A DNA stretch of 64,000 nt, from contig CM069871.1 of assembly GCA_036172665.1 (NCBI GenBank), positions 5,270,001-5,334,000 of the forward strand, given 5' to 3'. The notes under the pieces are model-generated. The model ran no database searches and was not told the origin of the DNA. It worked only from the letters and a program-made list of their open reading frames with translations. This document shows positions 24,060 through 35,091 of this stretch, in pieces (the first letter of the stretch is position 1; every line of letters starts with the position of its first letter). The stretch comes from Prosopocoilus inquinatus (taxonomy: Eukaryota; Arthropoda; Insecta; Coleoptera; Lucanidae). A program made the translations under genes and the position numbers.

Positions 24060-26200
24060 GGTGGAGAAACGCATTCTATTTCACAAACAAAGAAAACATT
24101 TGTAACCGCAATGAATTGCTTACATCAAAGCAACAAGAAGTGTATGTGATGAAGTGATGTAACGAACGATTTTTGTTTCTTAACAGTATTAATGGTGTCC
24201 TTATGAGCTATTTTTTTTTATGATGACATTACAACAGTGGCGTACCTACAGGGGTTGCAGAATAACCCGGTACCTGCTTTATGAAACGAAGAAATTAAAA
24301 CCTTTGTAAACAGACAAAGACTTTTGCATACCCAATTGATTTTCCTTATCGACATTATAACTAATTTTCATGAACACGACCTGCCAAATAAATTACGACT
24401 TCCGATCAAGTCGCCAGTGGTTCTAAAGAACTTGAGTTTCAAATATCAAAACAGTATCAAAAGAATGGAACTCAACTTGATCAAGAACGAGTGTCTGAGT
24501 CGGCAATGTTCATTTTTATTTTGTCGGTTTGACATTGAAAGCCGTCAGTGATAGCGTCATCTAACAGTGACAAGTGACAAGTGTCATTTGACATTTCAAA
24601 TTTAAATTAAATCGCTCGATGTTTCTTAATTAATACAGCGATTTTTACGGCGCAACACAATGTTTCAATATCATCAGAATGGCATGTTTTCGAAACGGAA
24701 TTTGTTGGCCATTGTTGTTAACTGTTACTCACATAACCTACAATCTTAACGCCCGTCAAATAACCAAACAAAACGCATCCGCTTGCAGTATTGTAAATCG
24801 CTTTTAATTGTATTGCCTACTCAAATGGTGTCTTGACAATTGACAACGCTGGTTATAATTGGATTAGGCAAAGATGTAGTGCAAAATCACGCCGCTGGTC
24901 GTTAGTTATCAGGCGCTTTCTAACTACCATTTTGTTACAATTATCCATACTTGGTGGCAAGAGTCGTCCTGAGAAGTCAATCAGCGGTTCTGAAGTTAGT
25001 CTCTGAAGGAGATGGGTGTGGGTAAAAGATTAAGGGCGCCAGAGAGTAACCCCAGCTGGTGCGCGCGCTATGGAATTCGACTCCCAAGGATCCACAGCGT
25101 GCGTTGATAACCGAAAACCTCCAGGCGAACTTCCATCGATCGCTTGTCCATGTGTTAGTGTTTGAGACGTACCAAAAGATCAAAACGTACTCAATAATAA
25201 ATATATTCAAGCACACGCTAACTTATTTAGGATAACTTAAATACTTCAAAACCGAATAACGATTTAATGATTCGATACGATGATCAATTTAAACAATGAA
25301 ATTCAACTTAAATTAAACTTGCCTTGAAATCCACGAGAACACATTTAAACTAGTACACAAACAAGTGCCGAAAATATTTATGCAAACCAATTAAATTGCG
25401 TCAGTTGTACAACAGATGTGTACTGTTACTGTTGTGAAGTTTCGGCTGATCGGTGTTGCAGCGTGACGGTCGCTGTCACAGTCAACGTTGAGGTGCCCTC
25501 TCCCGTGAACGGGTCGAACTTCGGCCAATGCTATCGTACAAATTATCGTACGTCGAAAACCCGAGCAGATGCGTCGTAGCGGCGACCTCGAGGAAACGGG
25601 ACATTCACAGTTTATACAATCGTACACTTCCCGGTAGGGGAAAGGACAGAAAGAAATGTAGAAAACAAAACAACGAAATCGTTTACAAACGTAGCCCATA
25701 CTTAAACATCGCAACCTACCTCAGATTTTATCGTAATGTGGCCACCTTACTAAGCCAAGCACGTACAACACGTGGCTGCCGAAATTGAACGTTTCGTGGA
25801 ACAATTTATACGTGAATGAATGCATTTTACCTCAAAAACTGCATGTTTGTGTGTGTGTGTAAAGTGGGAAGCTGTATGATGAGTCGGTCAAGAATATACT
25901 TACCATCGAACCAGTGTTGCTCCAACATAGCGGATTTCCCGCAAGTTCGAGCTTAATTGACATCATATCTCGAGTTAGAATGTTCCATCTATTTGCTGGC
26001 AGATTTTCTAGCCTGTTTAAGCAGAAATTTAGAAAGTATCCTCGAACGTCAGAAACTATCTTAGAAAATTAGAAGCCATCCTAGAAGATCAGACGCCAGA
26101 CTTCTTAGATGGCGTAATGTAAGTTACTTGTCAAGGTCGGTTGAACTGATATTGCATTGCATCTATGCATCTAGCAAGTTGCCTCGCTGCCATTTAAATC
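24060..26200. other. Unassigned region with weak exon-like signals
   Basis: An open frame at 24324-24551 (+, 75 codons) and opposed frames at 25391-25714 (-) and 25528-25788 (+) have no recognised family. On the minus strand, an in-frame ATG at about 25928 leads into TTCGATG|GTAAGTATATTC (donor at 25903), giving an 8-codon potential first exon. Around 24560 there are iterated TGACA words (CAGTGACAAGTGACAAGTGT). Confidence 0.25.
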
Positions 26201-26495
26201 TGTAGTGTCAATCCCCCCCCCCCCGCAAAAATTACTCGTGACGTCATACAAAATTTCCACTTGTCAAATTTTTTCTTTTTCTTTTCTTCCGTCATTTCTC
26301 AAATTCTCATCTGAATCAAGATAAATATTTTTTTTAGACTGCAGTTTCAATTTCCCCCGCACTCCAAAGTTACCCACTCGTGACGTCATACAATACAAAA
26401 TTTCTATCTGTCAATTTTTTTTTGTCTAATGTTTATGTTCTGTCATTTCTCAAATTCTCATCTCAGTTAAGATAAATGTATTTTTTTTTTTAAAA
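26201..26495 (+). repeat. 139-bp direct duplication carrying CRE palindromes
   Basis: Copies start at about 26201 and 26340. Shared words are CACTCGTGACGTCATAC or ACTCGTGACGTCATAC, GTCATTTCTCAAATTCTCAT, AAGATAAAT and a preceding C-rich run. Each contains a perfect TGACGTCA (26239 and 26381), the CREB/ATF consensus. The first has a C homopolymer at about 26213-26224. Confidence 0.8.
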
Positions 26496-27225
26496 AACGA
26501 TGTAATTTTTATACCTACACTTATAGCTCATTTTTCAAAATATGGCGGAATTTCAAGCCCGAACTTGCGGATTAATTTTTTGATAATTGGTAACACTGCA
26601 TCGAATAGACCACTGCACTTATTAATACCATCAAAGAGTTCACATGACTTCTTGACGAGACGGTACGAACGTCCAACTCTACAGGAGTGCAAGGGTAAAG
26701 CCAACTGACAAAATAGATTTGACATAAACAAATGTTTACAGATGTATTTGCGAATGCACGAATCTGGATGCTGTATTCAGACTAATCCATTCTCAAATAT
26801 AATTTCAATTGTGAAACATTTAAGTGAAAAATGAAATCCGAATAACGGGGCCCGTACTTCGTTTACAAAACGTTAAGCCCAGAGTAAACTACTCTTCTAT
26901 GCAATCAAGTACAGCGTTATGGTAAGAATCACATAAGGCTTTTTATATTTCATTAATAAATATTTTATTTAAACTGACCACGTTGCTTATTCCATTCCAA
27001 TTACTGCAACAATATTAATCCTTCCCCCAAGATCTTTCCTTTTTTGCTATTTTTATTTTAATTTCCTTCTTGCACCTGCTCCTACCTATCTGTGATTAAG
27101 GGGTTAGGTACTTATTTCGAATGACCCTGTACATGGGTGTTTTTACAATCGCGTTATTAGGTCATGTTTATCCTCCGCGTATATTTTTAATAACGCAAGC
27201 CGCCAACAACGTTTCCACGCCGTCC

Positions 27226-27381
27226 TCAGCGAGAGTTTACGTTACCATCGAATATCGGCGAGTTGTTTTGCTTCATAACAAGAAAATGTGTCACAATTTC
27301 CTTTGAAATTACCAAATCGTAAACATTCAAGCTGAGACGTCGCCCGAATAGATCAGGCAGACGACGGAGGACCGATCCCAT
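27226..27381 (-). CDS. Short open frame, 51 codons, unknown
   Basis: ATG at 27381 opens a frame to TGA at 27226. The start of the peptide is protein-like (MGSVLRRLPDLFGRRLSL) with mixed codon use. An internal CGATG|GTAACG could act as a weak donor. The plus strand over the same DNA is also open (27121-27306), so at most one is real. No family is recognised. Confidence 0.17.
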   Translation of the reverse strand: MGSVLRRLPDLFGRRLSLNVYDLVISKEIVTHFLVMKQNNSPIFDGNVNSR

Positions 27382-27865
27382 ATGACAACTTTACTTCGAG
27401 TATGGTAGTAGCACCCTTCAACTCTCTTCAACTTATTTTTAAACGTCCGTTCGACGCTTGCATTGTATTGTCAGCTGCTAACATTTGTGCTAACAGACTA
27501 TACAATTTCAAGTTATTTTAACTTCTGTGTGTGTGTGTATGTGTGTATTTAAATGCTCCCGGAGTACGTCTTGCATTTTCTTTAAGGCGAACGCGAAAGG
27601 ACAATGGTTTTCATGTTACCCTGTATATCAAAAAAAAAAATTAATTCTGTTTGTAACAGTAGTTTTTTTAAACCTAATGTTACTTCAAGGTGGTATGATG
27701 AGTGGTTTAATTTTTTTATAGACTTTAATAATGATTATTGCTGTTTCTCTTTAGGATTCAAAATTTTGATGTGGGTTGTGAAATTCCGTTGTTTTTTTTT
27801 TTTTTGCAAAACGAAACTCGTAAGACTCGAGACTGAGATTAATCAAGGTCGGTCGTACGATCCGT

Positions 27866-28123
27866 ATGGCAACACATGTTCATCTGTATATTTTCAGACG
27901 TGGATTGAATGAATTTTTAATTGAATGGGAGCGCGAGCTTTTGTTCCAAGCTGTTGTTTCAACGACTTTTATTTATTGTTCGTGGGACGTACAGATCTTC
28001 CTTTGTGCGCCGAACGCCTACGACTTTCTAATACGGAAATGCCGAGCTCGGTGGTTGAACGCTTTTAGAAATATTACGTTATTTTTACAGGAGACACTTG
28101 CGGGAATGCATTGCCGCGAGTAA
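27866..28123 (+). CDS. Orphan open frame, 85 codons
   Basis: A true ATG starts a frame of 85 codons in non-repetitive DNA, ending at TAA just before the 517-bp duplication. Composition is balanced, with several Trp, Cys and charged residues (for example NEFLIEWERELLFQAV). It lacks the low complexity of other open frames in the window. There is no signal peptide and no recognised domain. It could be a small gene, an exon, or chance; nothing nearby supports transcription. Confidence 0.22.
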   Translation: MATHVHLYIFRRGLNEFLIEWERELLFQAVVSTTFIYCSWDVQIFLCAPNAYDFLIRKCRARWLNAFRNITLFLQETLAGMHCRE

Positions 28124-28139
28124 ACACGAAATTTATTTC

Positions 28140-29165
28140 GGTGTTACGTCTCGATTTTCAGACACCTTAAAGTCAACTAAGTCTGAGAAAAATACTGTAG
28201 AATTGGTTTAAAATCAAATCATTCCGCTGCCACCACCGAGGTTTTAAGAGATAACACACCCTTATACACCTATATTTATTTGATTTGCTGAAAGCAATTA
28301 CCCTCATTTATTTACTTCAAGTTCTTCATTGTCGGAGGAGGCGAATTCTTGAACTCAGAAACTGTTGCACAGCACACCGGGAAAAGCAATTTGCTTTTCT
28401 CCAAGTAGGTATAACTGACTGGAGGAAAATTAAGAAAATATGAATTAATTTCAAGAAAAATTAACTCGGCGACGAGACAAAACACGAGTGTTTCAATAAG
28501 CTAAAATCCATGATTCTACAGGCATTTTCATTACCGTCAACTATTTATAAAAAACTACAATCACGTGACAATTCTCGGCTGCGTAACAGGCGCGTTCTTT
28601 CAACACATTTCATCATTTGTCAGTAGAAAGTTTTGTACTCTTTTGCAGTCATAAACAGTTTTACGCCTCGAGTTTCAGATACTGTAAAGTCAACTATGTC
28701 TCAGAAAAATACTGTAGAATTGGTTTAAAATCAAATCATTCCGCTGCCACCACCGAGGTTTTAAGAGTTAACAGACCCTTACACACATATATTTATTTGA
28801 TTTGCTGAAAGATATTACCCTCATTTATTTACTTCAAGTTCTTCATCGTCGGAGGAGGCGAATTCTTGAACTGCGAAAATGTTACACAGCACACCGAGAA
28901 AAGCAATTTGCTTTTCTCCACGTAGGTATAACTAACTTGAGGAAAATTAAGAAAATATGAATGAATTTCAAGAAAAATTAACTCGGCGACGAGACAAAAC
29001 ACTAGCTTTTCAATAAGCTAAAATCCACGATTCTACAGGCTTTTTCATTACCGTCAACTATTTATAAAAAACTACAATCACGTGACAATTCTCGGCGGCT
29101 ACGTAAGAGTTGCGTTCTTTCAACACATTTCATCGTTTGTCAGTAGAAAGTTCTGTACTCTTTTT
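28140..29165 (+). repeat. 517-bp tandem duplication
   Basis: Copies are at about 28144-28657 and 28661-29165. Shared words include AAATACTGTAGAATTGGTTT, CATTCCGCTGCCACCACCGA, CAAGTTCTTCAT(T/C)GTCGG, AAAAGCAATTTGCTTTTCTC, ACTCGGCGACGAGACAAAAC and ACAATCACGTGACAATTCTC. Identity is about 93-95% by eye. Each copy contains a small hairpin (GAAAAGCAATTTGCTTTTC). Confidence 0.93.
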
Positions 29166-29209
29166 GCTGACGTGACGACATGTTTTGTTTCCCAAAGGAA
29201 AGTGCGACT

Positions 29210-30780
29210 TGAAGCTTTATTTTATTAAGTTCAGCAGGAAACATAAAAAGTAAGTTGCGATTAAATTATTATGTATTGAACCGCGTACAAGGTCAAAAAT
29301 GAGTAGTGTTGACTGAATTTTCACGAAAATTGCACACGACACGCACCCCGTCCGCAGAAGAATGAGATCGACCGTACGGAAACTGTAACACGTACCTAAT
29401 TTATGCACTCAATTAAGGATATTTCTTGCAAATGCAACATCCGATGTTCCCCACTTCCCCAGTCAGGAAGGAGAAAGTGCTTAAGTAGAGCGGGAGCGTA
29501 CAAGAATCGTCGATCCTTCCGGATCCCTTGAGTGCAGTTATCTGATCTAATCACGTGTTCTTCGTTGAAAGTTTATTTTCTATTTTAATTATTTTTTTTT
29601 CAATTCCTCAGTTTAAAATTTAAATTTCGGGAATGAAAATACAATTCAATTTTTTTTTGTAAGCCAATTAATCGATTTTTGTATTAATTTAATTTGAATT
29701 CTGTCTCTGTGTTGGTGAATTGAAACAAAAAAATTCATTTTTGCGCGTAAAGAAAGGCTAATTTTTAACAAAGGCTTCGCTTTTTTGCTTTGTACTGAAT
29801 ATTTGCTACATTCTTTCTTCACGATTTTCGATTTAGGTAGGTAGGTAGGTAGGTGTAATATCTATTTATTTTGATATCTTGTCATCTTGAATTATTTTAC
29901 GTAGTAGAGATACAACGTTTTATAAAATTAAGTCGCGATTAAATAATATTTGGTGACGTTCACACACGTACAAGGTCAGAATGACATGGGTGTCGCTCAA
30001 TTTCCAAGAAATTGGAGGTGCGCGCGATGCGAGGGACGTTACAGCAGACCGAGGTCAAGTCTGCGAAAATGCAATATTGCACTTAATTATGCGATCGTTT
30101 GGGGATTTCCCATGCGTAGGACAACGCATCGCGTGATGTCCCCTAGTTGAGACAAGTCAAAGAAAGAAAAGTCTTTAAGAACGCCGGGAAAAGCAGTCGA
30201 TCTTGCGATGTCCTTGAGTGCAGTTTTCCTGACCTAATTACTCGTTCCATTTCATTTTCCTTGTTGAGTTTTTTCGTTTCATTTTCCTTGTTGAAATTTT
30301 AAAAATGTCTCTTTAATTAGTTATTACAGTTTGCAATTAATTTCGCGAATGAATCTTCACGGCGCGTTTTTTTCTTTCTAGTTTTGGTAATCAGGTAAGT
30401 CATTATTTATTAATTTATCTTAAATTCTGTGTATCGAGACAGATTCCAGCCAGCGATGCATTGTTTTATATAATTAAGTCGCGATTAAGTATCCAATATT
30501 ATAAGGCGTTCACGCATGTACAATGTCAGAATGGAATTGCGTCGACCAATTTCCAAGAAATTGTCGTAGCACGCTCACAACAAAGCGGCCTTCCGAAGTG
30601 CAATATTGTACTTAATTACGCAATCGCTTGGAGATTTTCCATACTGCCTGATGTCCCCTGCTTGATGTGAACCAAAAAAAAAGGGAAAGTTTTTGAGAAC
30701 ACCGCCGCCGGTAGCAGTCGAAAAGCATTCAATCTTCCGGGTCTCTTCCAGTGCGTCTATTGTTAACAATTCTCATTTGT
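29210..30780 (+). repeat. Three degenerate units of ~550-680 bp
   Basis: Each unit begins near AAGT(C/T)GCGATTAA (29250, 29930, 30476). Each contains CGTACAAGGTCA or a variant, CAATTTCCAAGAAATTG (units 2 and 3), and a G/C-rich block before TTGAGTGCAGTT (29528, 30214; variant at 30745). Divergence is substantial. A (TAGG)n run lies at 29836-29852. Confidence 0.7.
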
Positions 30781-31136
30781 TTTCCGGTTTCCTTTTACTT
30801 CCGTAATTTAAAATCGCCAAACTCTACTACAATCCGACGTCATTAAGTGATCGATTGTCTTTTGTTTGTATTTTCATTCATTTCTCTGATTTCCGCACTA
30901 AAGTCTCTATCTTTAATTCTTTTCATTGTCTGTTTTTTCGATTGTTCTTTGTTTTTTTTTTTGTACTTCAATAGGTATATTTTGATCGATTGTCCTTTGT
31001 TTCTCTTGATTTAATATAATTTTATCCATCGTCCTTTGTTTTTTGTAATTTAATATCCGTTTTTTTAATAAAATTATCCGCTCTCTAATTGTTATTATTT
31101 TTATTATTCATTATGTAAGTACTGTATCTCTCTTTT

Positions 31137-31340
31137 TTGTTTTTTATTAATTTTGTTTCCAACAACACTGCCAAACCTGTAGTTGTCCAGAATAGCTCGC
31201 CGCGTCGCGTCAGTCAGACTGGAATGGAGTCCTCGAACTGTTCTTCTATTGACGAGGTTCCAATTAAGGCCGAAGCCGCTATATCGTATGCTACACTGGC
31301 GGATTCTATTGTAAGAAAGCCAACTTGCAACGAACTTTAA
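31137..31340 (+). CDS. Protein-like open segment, possible exon
   Basis: After a T-rich lead the frame is open to TAA at 31338. From about 31180 it has much higher GC and protein-like composition: SSPRRVSQTG, then MESSNCSSIDEVPIKAEAAI. A potential donor, GTAAGA, lies at 31310; CAG at about 31187-31189 could serve as acceptor. No family is recognised. A second open segment follows at 31480-31689 on the same strand. Confidence 0.22.
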   Translation: MFFINFVSNNTAKPVVVQNSSPRRVSQTGMESSNCSSIDEVPIKAEAAISYATLADSIVRKPTCNEL

Positions 31341-31509
31341 AACTTCTTTTTGTTCTTAAGTTCTTTCACTTCGAGATTATCACTTATTATTATTATTTTT
31401 TTTATTGTTGATGAATTCTAAAATTAGTCGTCTCTCTTTTTTTATTAATCGACGGTGAATAAAGATTGCCTTTTGTTTCTTGTATTTGATTTTCGTTCTG
31501 AAAATTATT

Positions 31510-31689
31510 TCTCTCTCAAACTTTCAATCGAAAGTTTATGTCGCGACATCGCGCGACCAGGTTCTAACCTCGTCCGCTGCCGAAATAGCCAAAATCGAAA
31601 CCGAAACAGCTGTTCACGGGGGTGCGCATAACAAGCAATTTCTTAAAAGTCGGCATTATTCTCTTGAATTAATTGTTATAGCATATTGA
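31510..31689 (+). CDS. Second protein-like open segment, possible exon
   Basis: The part after about 31530 is moderately GC-rich and reads KVYVATSRDQVLTSSAAEIA, followed by an acidic/Thr stretch and HGGAHNKQFLK, to TGA at 31687. No ATG is at a sensible start. Phases do not join cleanly to the preceding segment with the obvious splice sites, so a two-exon gene is not established. Confidence 0.18.
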   Translation, partial: SLSNFQSKVYVATSRDQVLTSSAAEIAKIETETAVHGGAHNKQFLKSRHYSLELIVIAY

Positions 31690-31858
31690 CGTCTGATTGG
31701 TGGGGATTTCTGTGGTTGCTATAGTTACGTGTCAATTCATTTCTCTTCAATTGTTGTTAGATATCAATTGAAATGAGTTGGTGCTCTTACCGAATGCACG
31801 CGATTGTTTATGTTTGCCGGCGTCGCAAGTCTGAATGATCATTTAGGTGATGATCACT

Positions 31859-31991
31859 TAGGCCCAGTTTTACAACGACAGTTTAACTTTGAGCCGAAGC
31901 TTAAATCCTTCACAACAACTGTTGAAATAATCGTTGCTAAGCGTTTAAACCTCAGCTCAAAGTTAAGCTGCAATTGTAAAACTGGACCTAA
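31859..31991. mobile_element. Foldback MITE-like element A
   Basis: Left arm TTAGGCCCAGTTTTACAA with AGTTTAACTTTGAGC pairs with right arm GCTCAAAGTTAAGCTGC and TTGTAAAACTGGACCTAA. Total length is about 133 bp and the loop contains ACAACTGTTG. No coding potential. It abuts element B. Confidence 0.75.
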
Positions 31992-32116
31992 GGGTCGTTT
32001 TCTTAATCAGACTTTAAATTTAAAGTTACTTTAACCTAACAAAATACATTTGTTTTCCTGCAGTTAAAGTGTCTTTAAATTAAAGCTTCCTTAAAGTCTG
32101 ATTATGAAAATGGCCG
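31991..32116. mobile_element. Foldback MITE-like element B (copy 1)
   Basis: GGGTCGTTTTCTTAATCAGA, CTTTAAATTTAAAGTTACTT and AATACATTTGTTT lead to CTTTAAATTAAAGCTTCCTT and AAAGTCTGATTATGAAAATG GCCG. The ends are inverted copies. A second copy at 55472-55590 shares the same order of blocks. Confidence 0.8.
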
Positions 32117-32283
32117 TAAATTTAATTTCTGTTCGTTACACATTCATCAATCTAGAAAGTACTTATCTAATTAAATAGCATTTTCGATTCGCTTGCAGTT
32201 GTTTCGCATAGAGTACTTGCATCTTGTTTGAACTTCATGTAACAACAAGAGATGAATGTTACTTTGATTGCAGGGAGAGTAGT

Positions 32284-33512
32284 AAGCGAATCGAAAACAC
32301 CAAAAGTAGAAAGTAGTAGAAACAAAGCAAATATGCCCTGACGATTAGGCCACCTAGATGACATACGAAGATGACTGGTTGTGTTTGGGTCTAGAATAGC
32401 TTAAGTGCTACCAGTCGTTTTTAGATTAAGTAATCCTCAGTCAGTGCAAGCTAATCGAAAACGCCAGAAGAGTAGACGAAACAAAGCAAATACGCCTTGA
32501 TGGTTAGGCCACCCAGATGACATACGAAGATGACTGGTTGTGTTTGGATCTAGAACAGCTTAAGTGCGATCAGTCGTTTTTAGAGTAAGCAATCCCCAGT
32601 CACTGCAAGCTAATCGAAAACGCCAAAGAGTAGGCGAAACAAAGCAAATACGCCTTGATAGTTAGGCCACCCAGATGACATACGAAGATGACTGGTTGTG
32701 TTTGGGTCTAGAAGAGCGTAAGTGCTATCAGTCGTTTTTAGATTAAGCAATCCTCAGTCAGTGTAAGCGAATCGAAAACGCCAGAAGAGTAGGCGAAACA
32801 TAGCAAATACGCCTTTATGGTTAGGCCACCCAGATGACATACTAAGATGGTTGGTTGTGTTTGGGTCTAGAATAGCTTAAGTGCTACCAGTCGTTTTTAG
32901 ACGAAGCTATCCTCAGACAGTGCAAGCGAATCGAAAACGCCAAAGAGTAGGCGAAACAAAGCAAGTACGCCTTGATGGTTAGGCCACCCAGATGACATAC
33001 GAAGATGACTGGTTGTGTTTGGATCTAGAATAGCTTAAGTGCTATCAGTCGTTTTTAGACGAAGCAGTCCCCAGTCAGTGCAAGCTAATCGAAAACGCCA
33101 AAGAGTAGGCGAAACAAAGCAAATACGCCTTGATGGTTAGGCCACCCAGATGACATACCAAGATGGTTGGTTGTGTTTGGGTCTAGAATAGCTTAAGTGC
33201 TACTACCAGTCGTTTTTAGACGAAGTAATCGTCAGTCAGTGCAAGCAAATCGAAAACGCCAAAGAGTAGACGAAGCAAAGCAAATACGCCTTGATGGTTA
33301 GGCCACTCAGATGACATACGAAGATGACTGGTTGTGTTTGGGTCTAGAATAGCTTAAGTGCTACCAGTCGTTTTTAGACGAAGCTATCCTCAGACAGTGC
33401 AAGCGAATCGAAAACGCCAAAGAGCAAAGTACGCCTTGATGGTTAGGCCACCCATATGACATACGAAGATGGCTGGTCTAGGTTAAGTCGATTTTAGACG
33501 AAGCAATCCGAA
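32284..33512 (+). repeat. ~159-bp satellite, eight units
   Basis: Units start at about 32284, 32448, 32607, 32765, 32924, 33082, 33243 and 33401; the last is truncated. Each reads AAGC(G/T)AATCGAAAACGCC, AGTAGGCGAAACAAAGCAAA, TACGCCTTGATGGTTAGGCC, ACCCAGATGACATACGAAGA, TGACTGGTTGTGTTTGGGTC, TAGAATAGCTTAAGTGCTA and CAGTCGTTTTTAGA. The array is preceded by an inverted start (TTTTCGATTCGCTTGC at about 32186). Confidence 0.95.
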
Positions 33513-34225
33513 GAGAAACGCGCGAGTTTCAAAACTGTTTTATTATCGGATTCGCTCTATTTCCGAATATCCAAACCGACACTTGAAAGAAAATTCTCTT
33601 TAATAAAAATAGATGTGACTTCAAAATGGAATACTTGATTCTATTTAAGCCGGCGGCGCGGCGGGTCTCTTCAACAATTCTTCTCCCGCTTGAAATTTTA
33701 AAGATGGATCCTTGACTTTTCCGAACTGCCGATCGTTGAATGCAGTCGGTTCGTTATCGACGGAACTCCCAGCTTAATTATTTGCCACTTTTCTCACGTT
33801 TCGCAATAGATCTTCGGAAAGAGTGCGCGTCAGTGCAACCGGTGAGAGATGCATTATTACTGTGTGCAGTCTGACTTGTGCCACTTTAAAGCTTTCCGCG
33901 CCCGAAACTTGAAACGCTGACATTAAGAGCTTCTTTTCACCCGGATAATGTTCAATAAGGAAAAGTTCGCCCGGAAGTTGCAGAAATTGGCGAGATTTAT
34001 CAAAACTTCAGGGGTTGCCTGCCTGCCTGCCTTGGCTTTATTTCTTTTCTATTTTTAATGCAACGAGTAGGTACGTATGCAAGCTGTTCGAAAATATAAT
34101 TCTCTAAGAGATATGGCTTGTCCCCCCGCCCCCTTCCCAAAGAGAATCATAATTATGTGGCGGAAGTGTAATCGACTATTTATCTTAAGAACTTTAATGA
34201 CGCACCCCTCGATGAGGCGGCAACC
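33513..34225. other. Unassigned DNA upstream of the putative promoter
   Basis: It includes a GC-rich patch at about 33650-33665, (TGCC)n at about 34018-34032 and scattered weak splice-like words (GCAACCG|GTGAGAG at 33843). No supported gene. Confidence 0.35.
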
Positions 34226-34345
34226 CTCCGAGAAGCTTCTGGGCAGTTCGATATTGCTTACGCGTTTTTTAGGAAGCTTCTGGAGCGGTCAGGTAAATAT
34301 TCTCGACCAATAAAAGTCCGGGGTTTGGAACGCTAGACAGCCAGT
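34226..34345 (+). promoter_or_regulatory. Putative heat-shock-type promoter (HSEs, TATA-like box, initiator)
   Basis: HSE-like array 1 (34226-34250) reads as alternating five-base units TCC, GAA, TTC, GGC, TTC: three perfect and two with one mismatch. Array 2 (34267-34286) reads TTT, GAA, TTC, GAG. Both share GAAGCTTCTGG. AATAAAAG lies at 34309-34316, and CCAGTCT, a perfect match to the arthropod initiator pattern, has its A at 34343, about 32 bp downstream of the TATA-like T. This order and spacing match inducible hsp promoters of Drosophila (known architecture). No heat-shock protein frame follows. The first ATG after the predicted start is 34416. Confidence 0.45.
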
Positions 34346-34415
34346 CTCCTCAGCAGTATCCTACGAGTCGCACTTATTTACCTGTGATTTTAATTATTAT
34401 TTCGGCGCTCAATAA

Positions 34416-34715
34416 ATGACTTTTGAAGCTTACGTAGTTTTTCATTTACCTCAACGTCAAAATTATTTTATACAAGCAAAAAAAAATCATAATTATTTCA
34501 TACAAAGAAAAAAAAATGAATTTTTGAATAACATGAGAATTAAAAAATGTAAATTGCCCTGTGCCGTCGTCCTGATAATTAATATTTTTTCGATGCGAAC
34601 TTTATTATGTTATGTTTGCATATTCGATGTAGTACATACATACATATGTATATACATAGTTAAAAGGGCTGTGTTGCATGTTTTGCGTTACTCGTGGCAC
34701 AGAAAATTCCGTTAA
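34416..34715 (+). CDS. First open frame after the putative promoter, 99 codons
   Basis: This is the first ATG downstream of the predicted start at 34343, leaving a leader of about 73 nt. The product is AT-driven in composition (Lys/Asn/Phe/Ile/Tyr-rich), includes an imperfect internal duplication (NYFIQAKK and NYFIQRKK) and ends with His/Arg/Lys. It resembles no small heat-shock or other known protein. It may be a chance frame in a non-coding transcript. Confidence 0.15.
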   Translation: MTFEAYVVFHLPQRQNYFIQAKKNHNYFIQRKKNEFLNNMRIKKCKLPCAVVLIINIFSMRTLLCYVCIFDVVHTYICIYIVKRAVLHVLRYSWHRKFR

Positions 34716-35091
34716 TAAGCCGACACGCCATCACCACCATGCCGCCACCACCAAATAATTTTTGATATTTATACAAATTTTGCGTTATGCATATTTATGA
34801 CCGACTGCGCGAAGCGAACAGACCCTCTTTTTTGTTCCGCAGTTAACTACATGGGGGCGCCTGCATCTTGCCAGCCAGCGCCTTCCTCTTCCCTCCAAGT
34901 TATTTATTATCCTTCTGAGTTTTCCGAGTTATGTATTGTCATCAAGTTCATTTGGGAGAATTTTTTTACACACTGCCGCCGAACTTTTCCTCTCCCATGT
35001 ATTTATTCATGTATTTTCGGGGGTGGTTTCACCATCGGCCGCGAATGCGCGCCAAGTTTCCGAACGAAATGAGTGCATTACATCAGGAATT

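Noticed and set aside
29836..29852. Telomere-like (TTAGG)n
   Set aside because: The run is (TAGG)n with a 4-bp period, not the 5-bp insect telomere repeat.
32284..33512. CRISPR array
   Set aside because: The repeats are whole ~159-bp units without unique spacers, and the context is eukaryotic.
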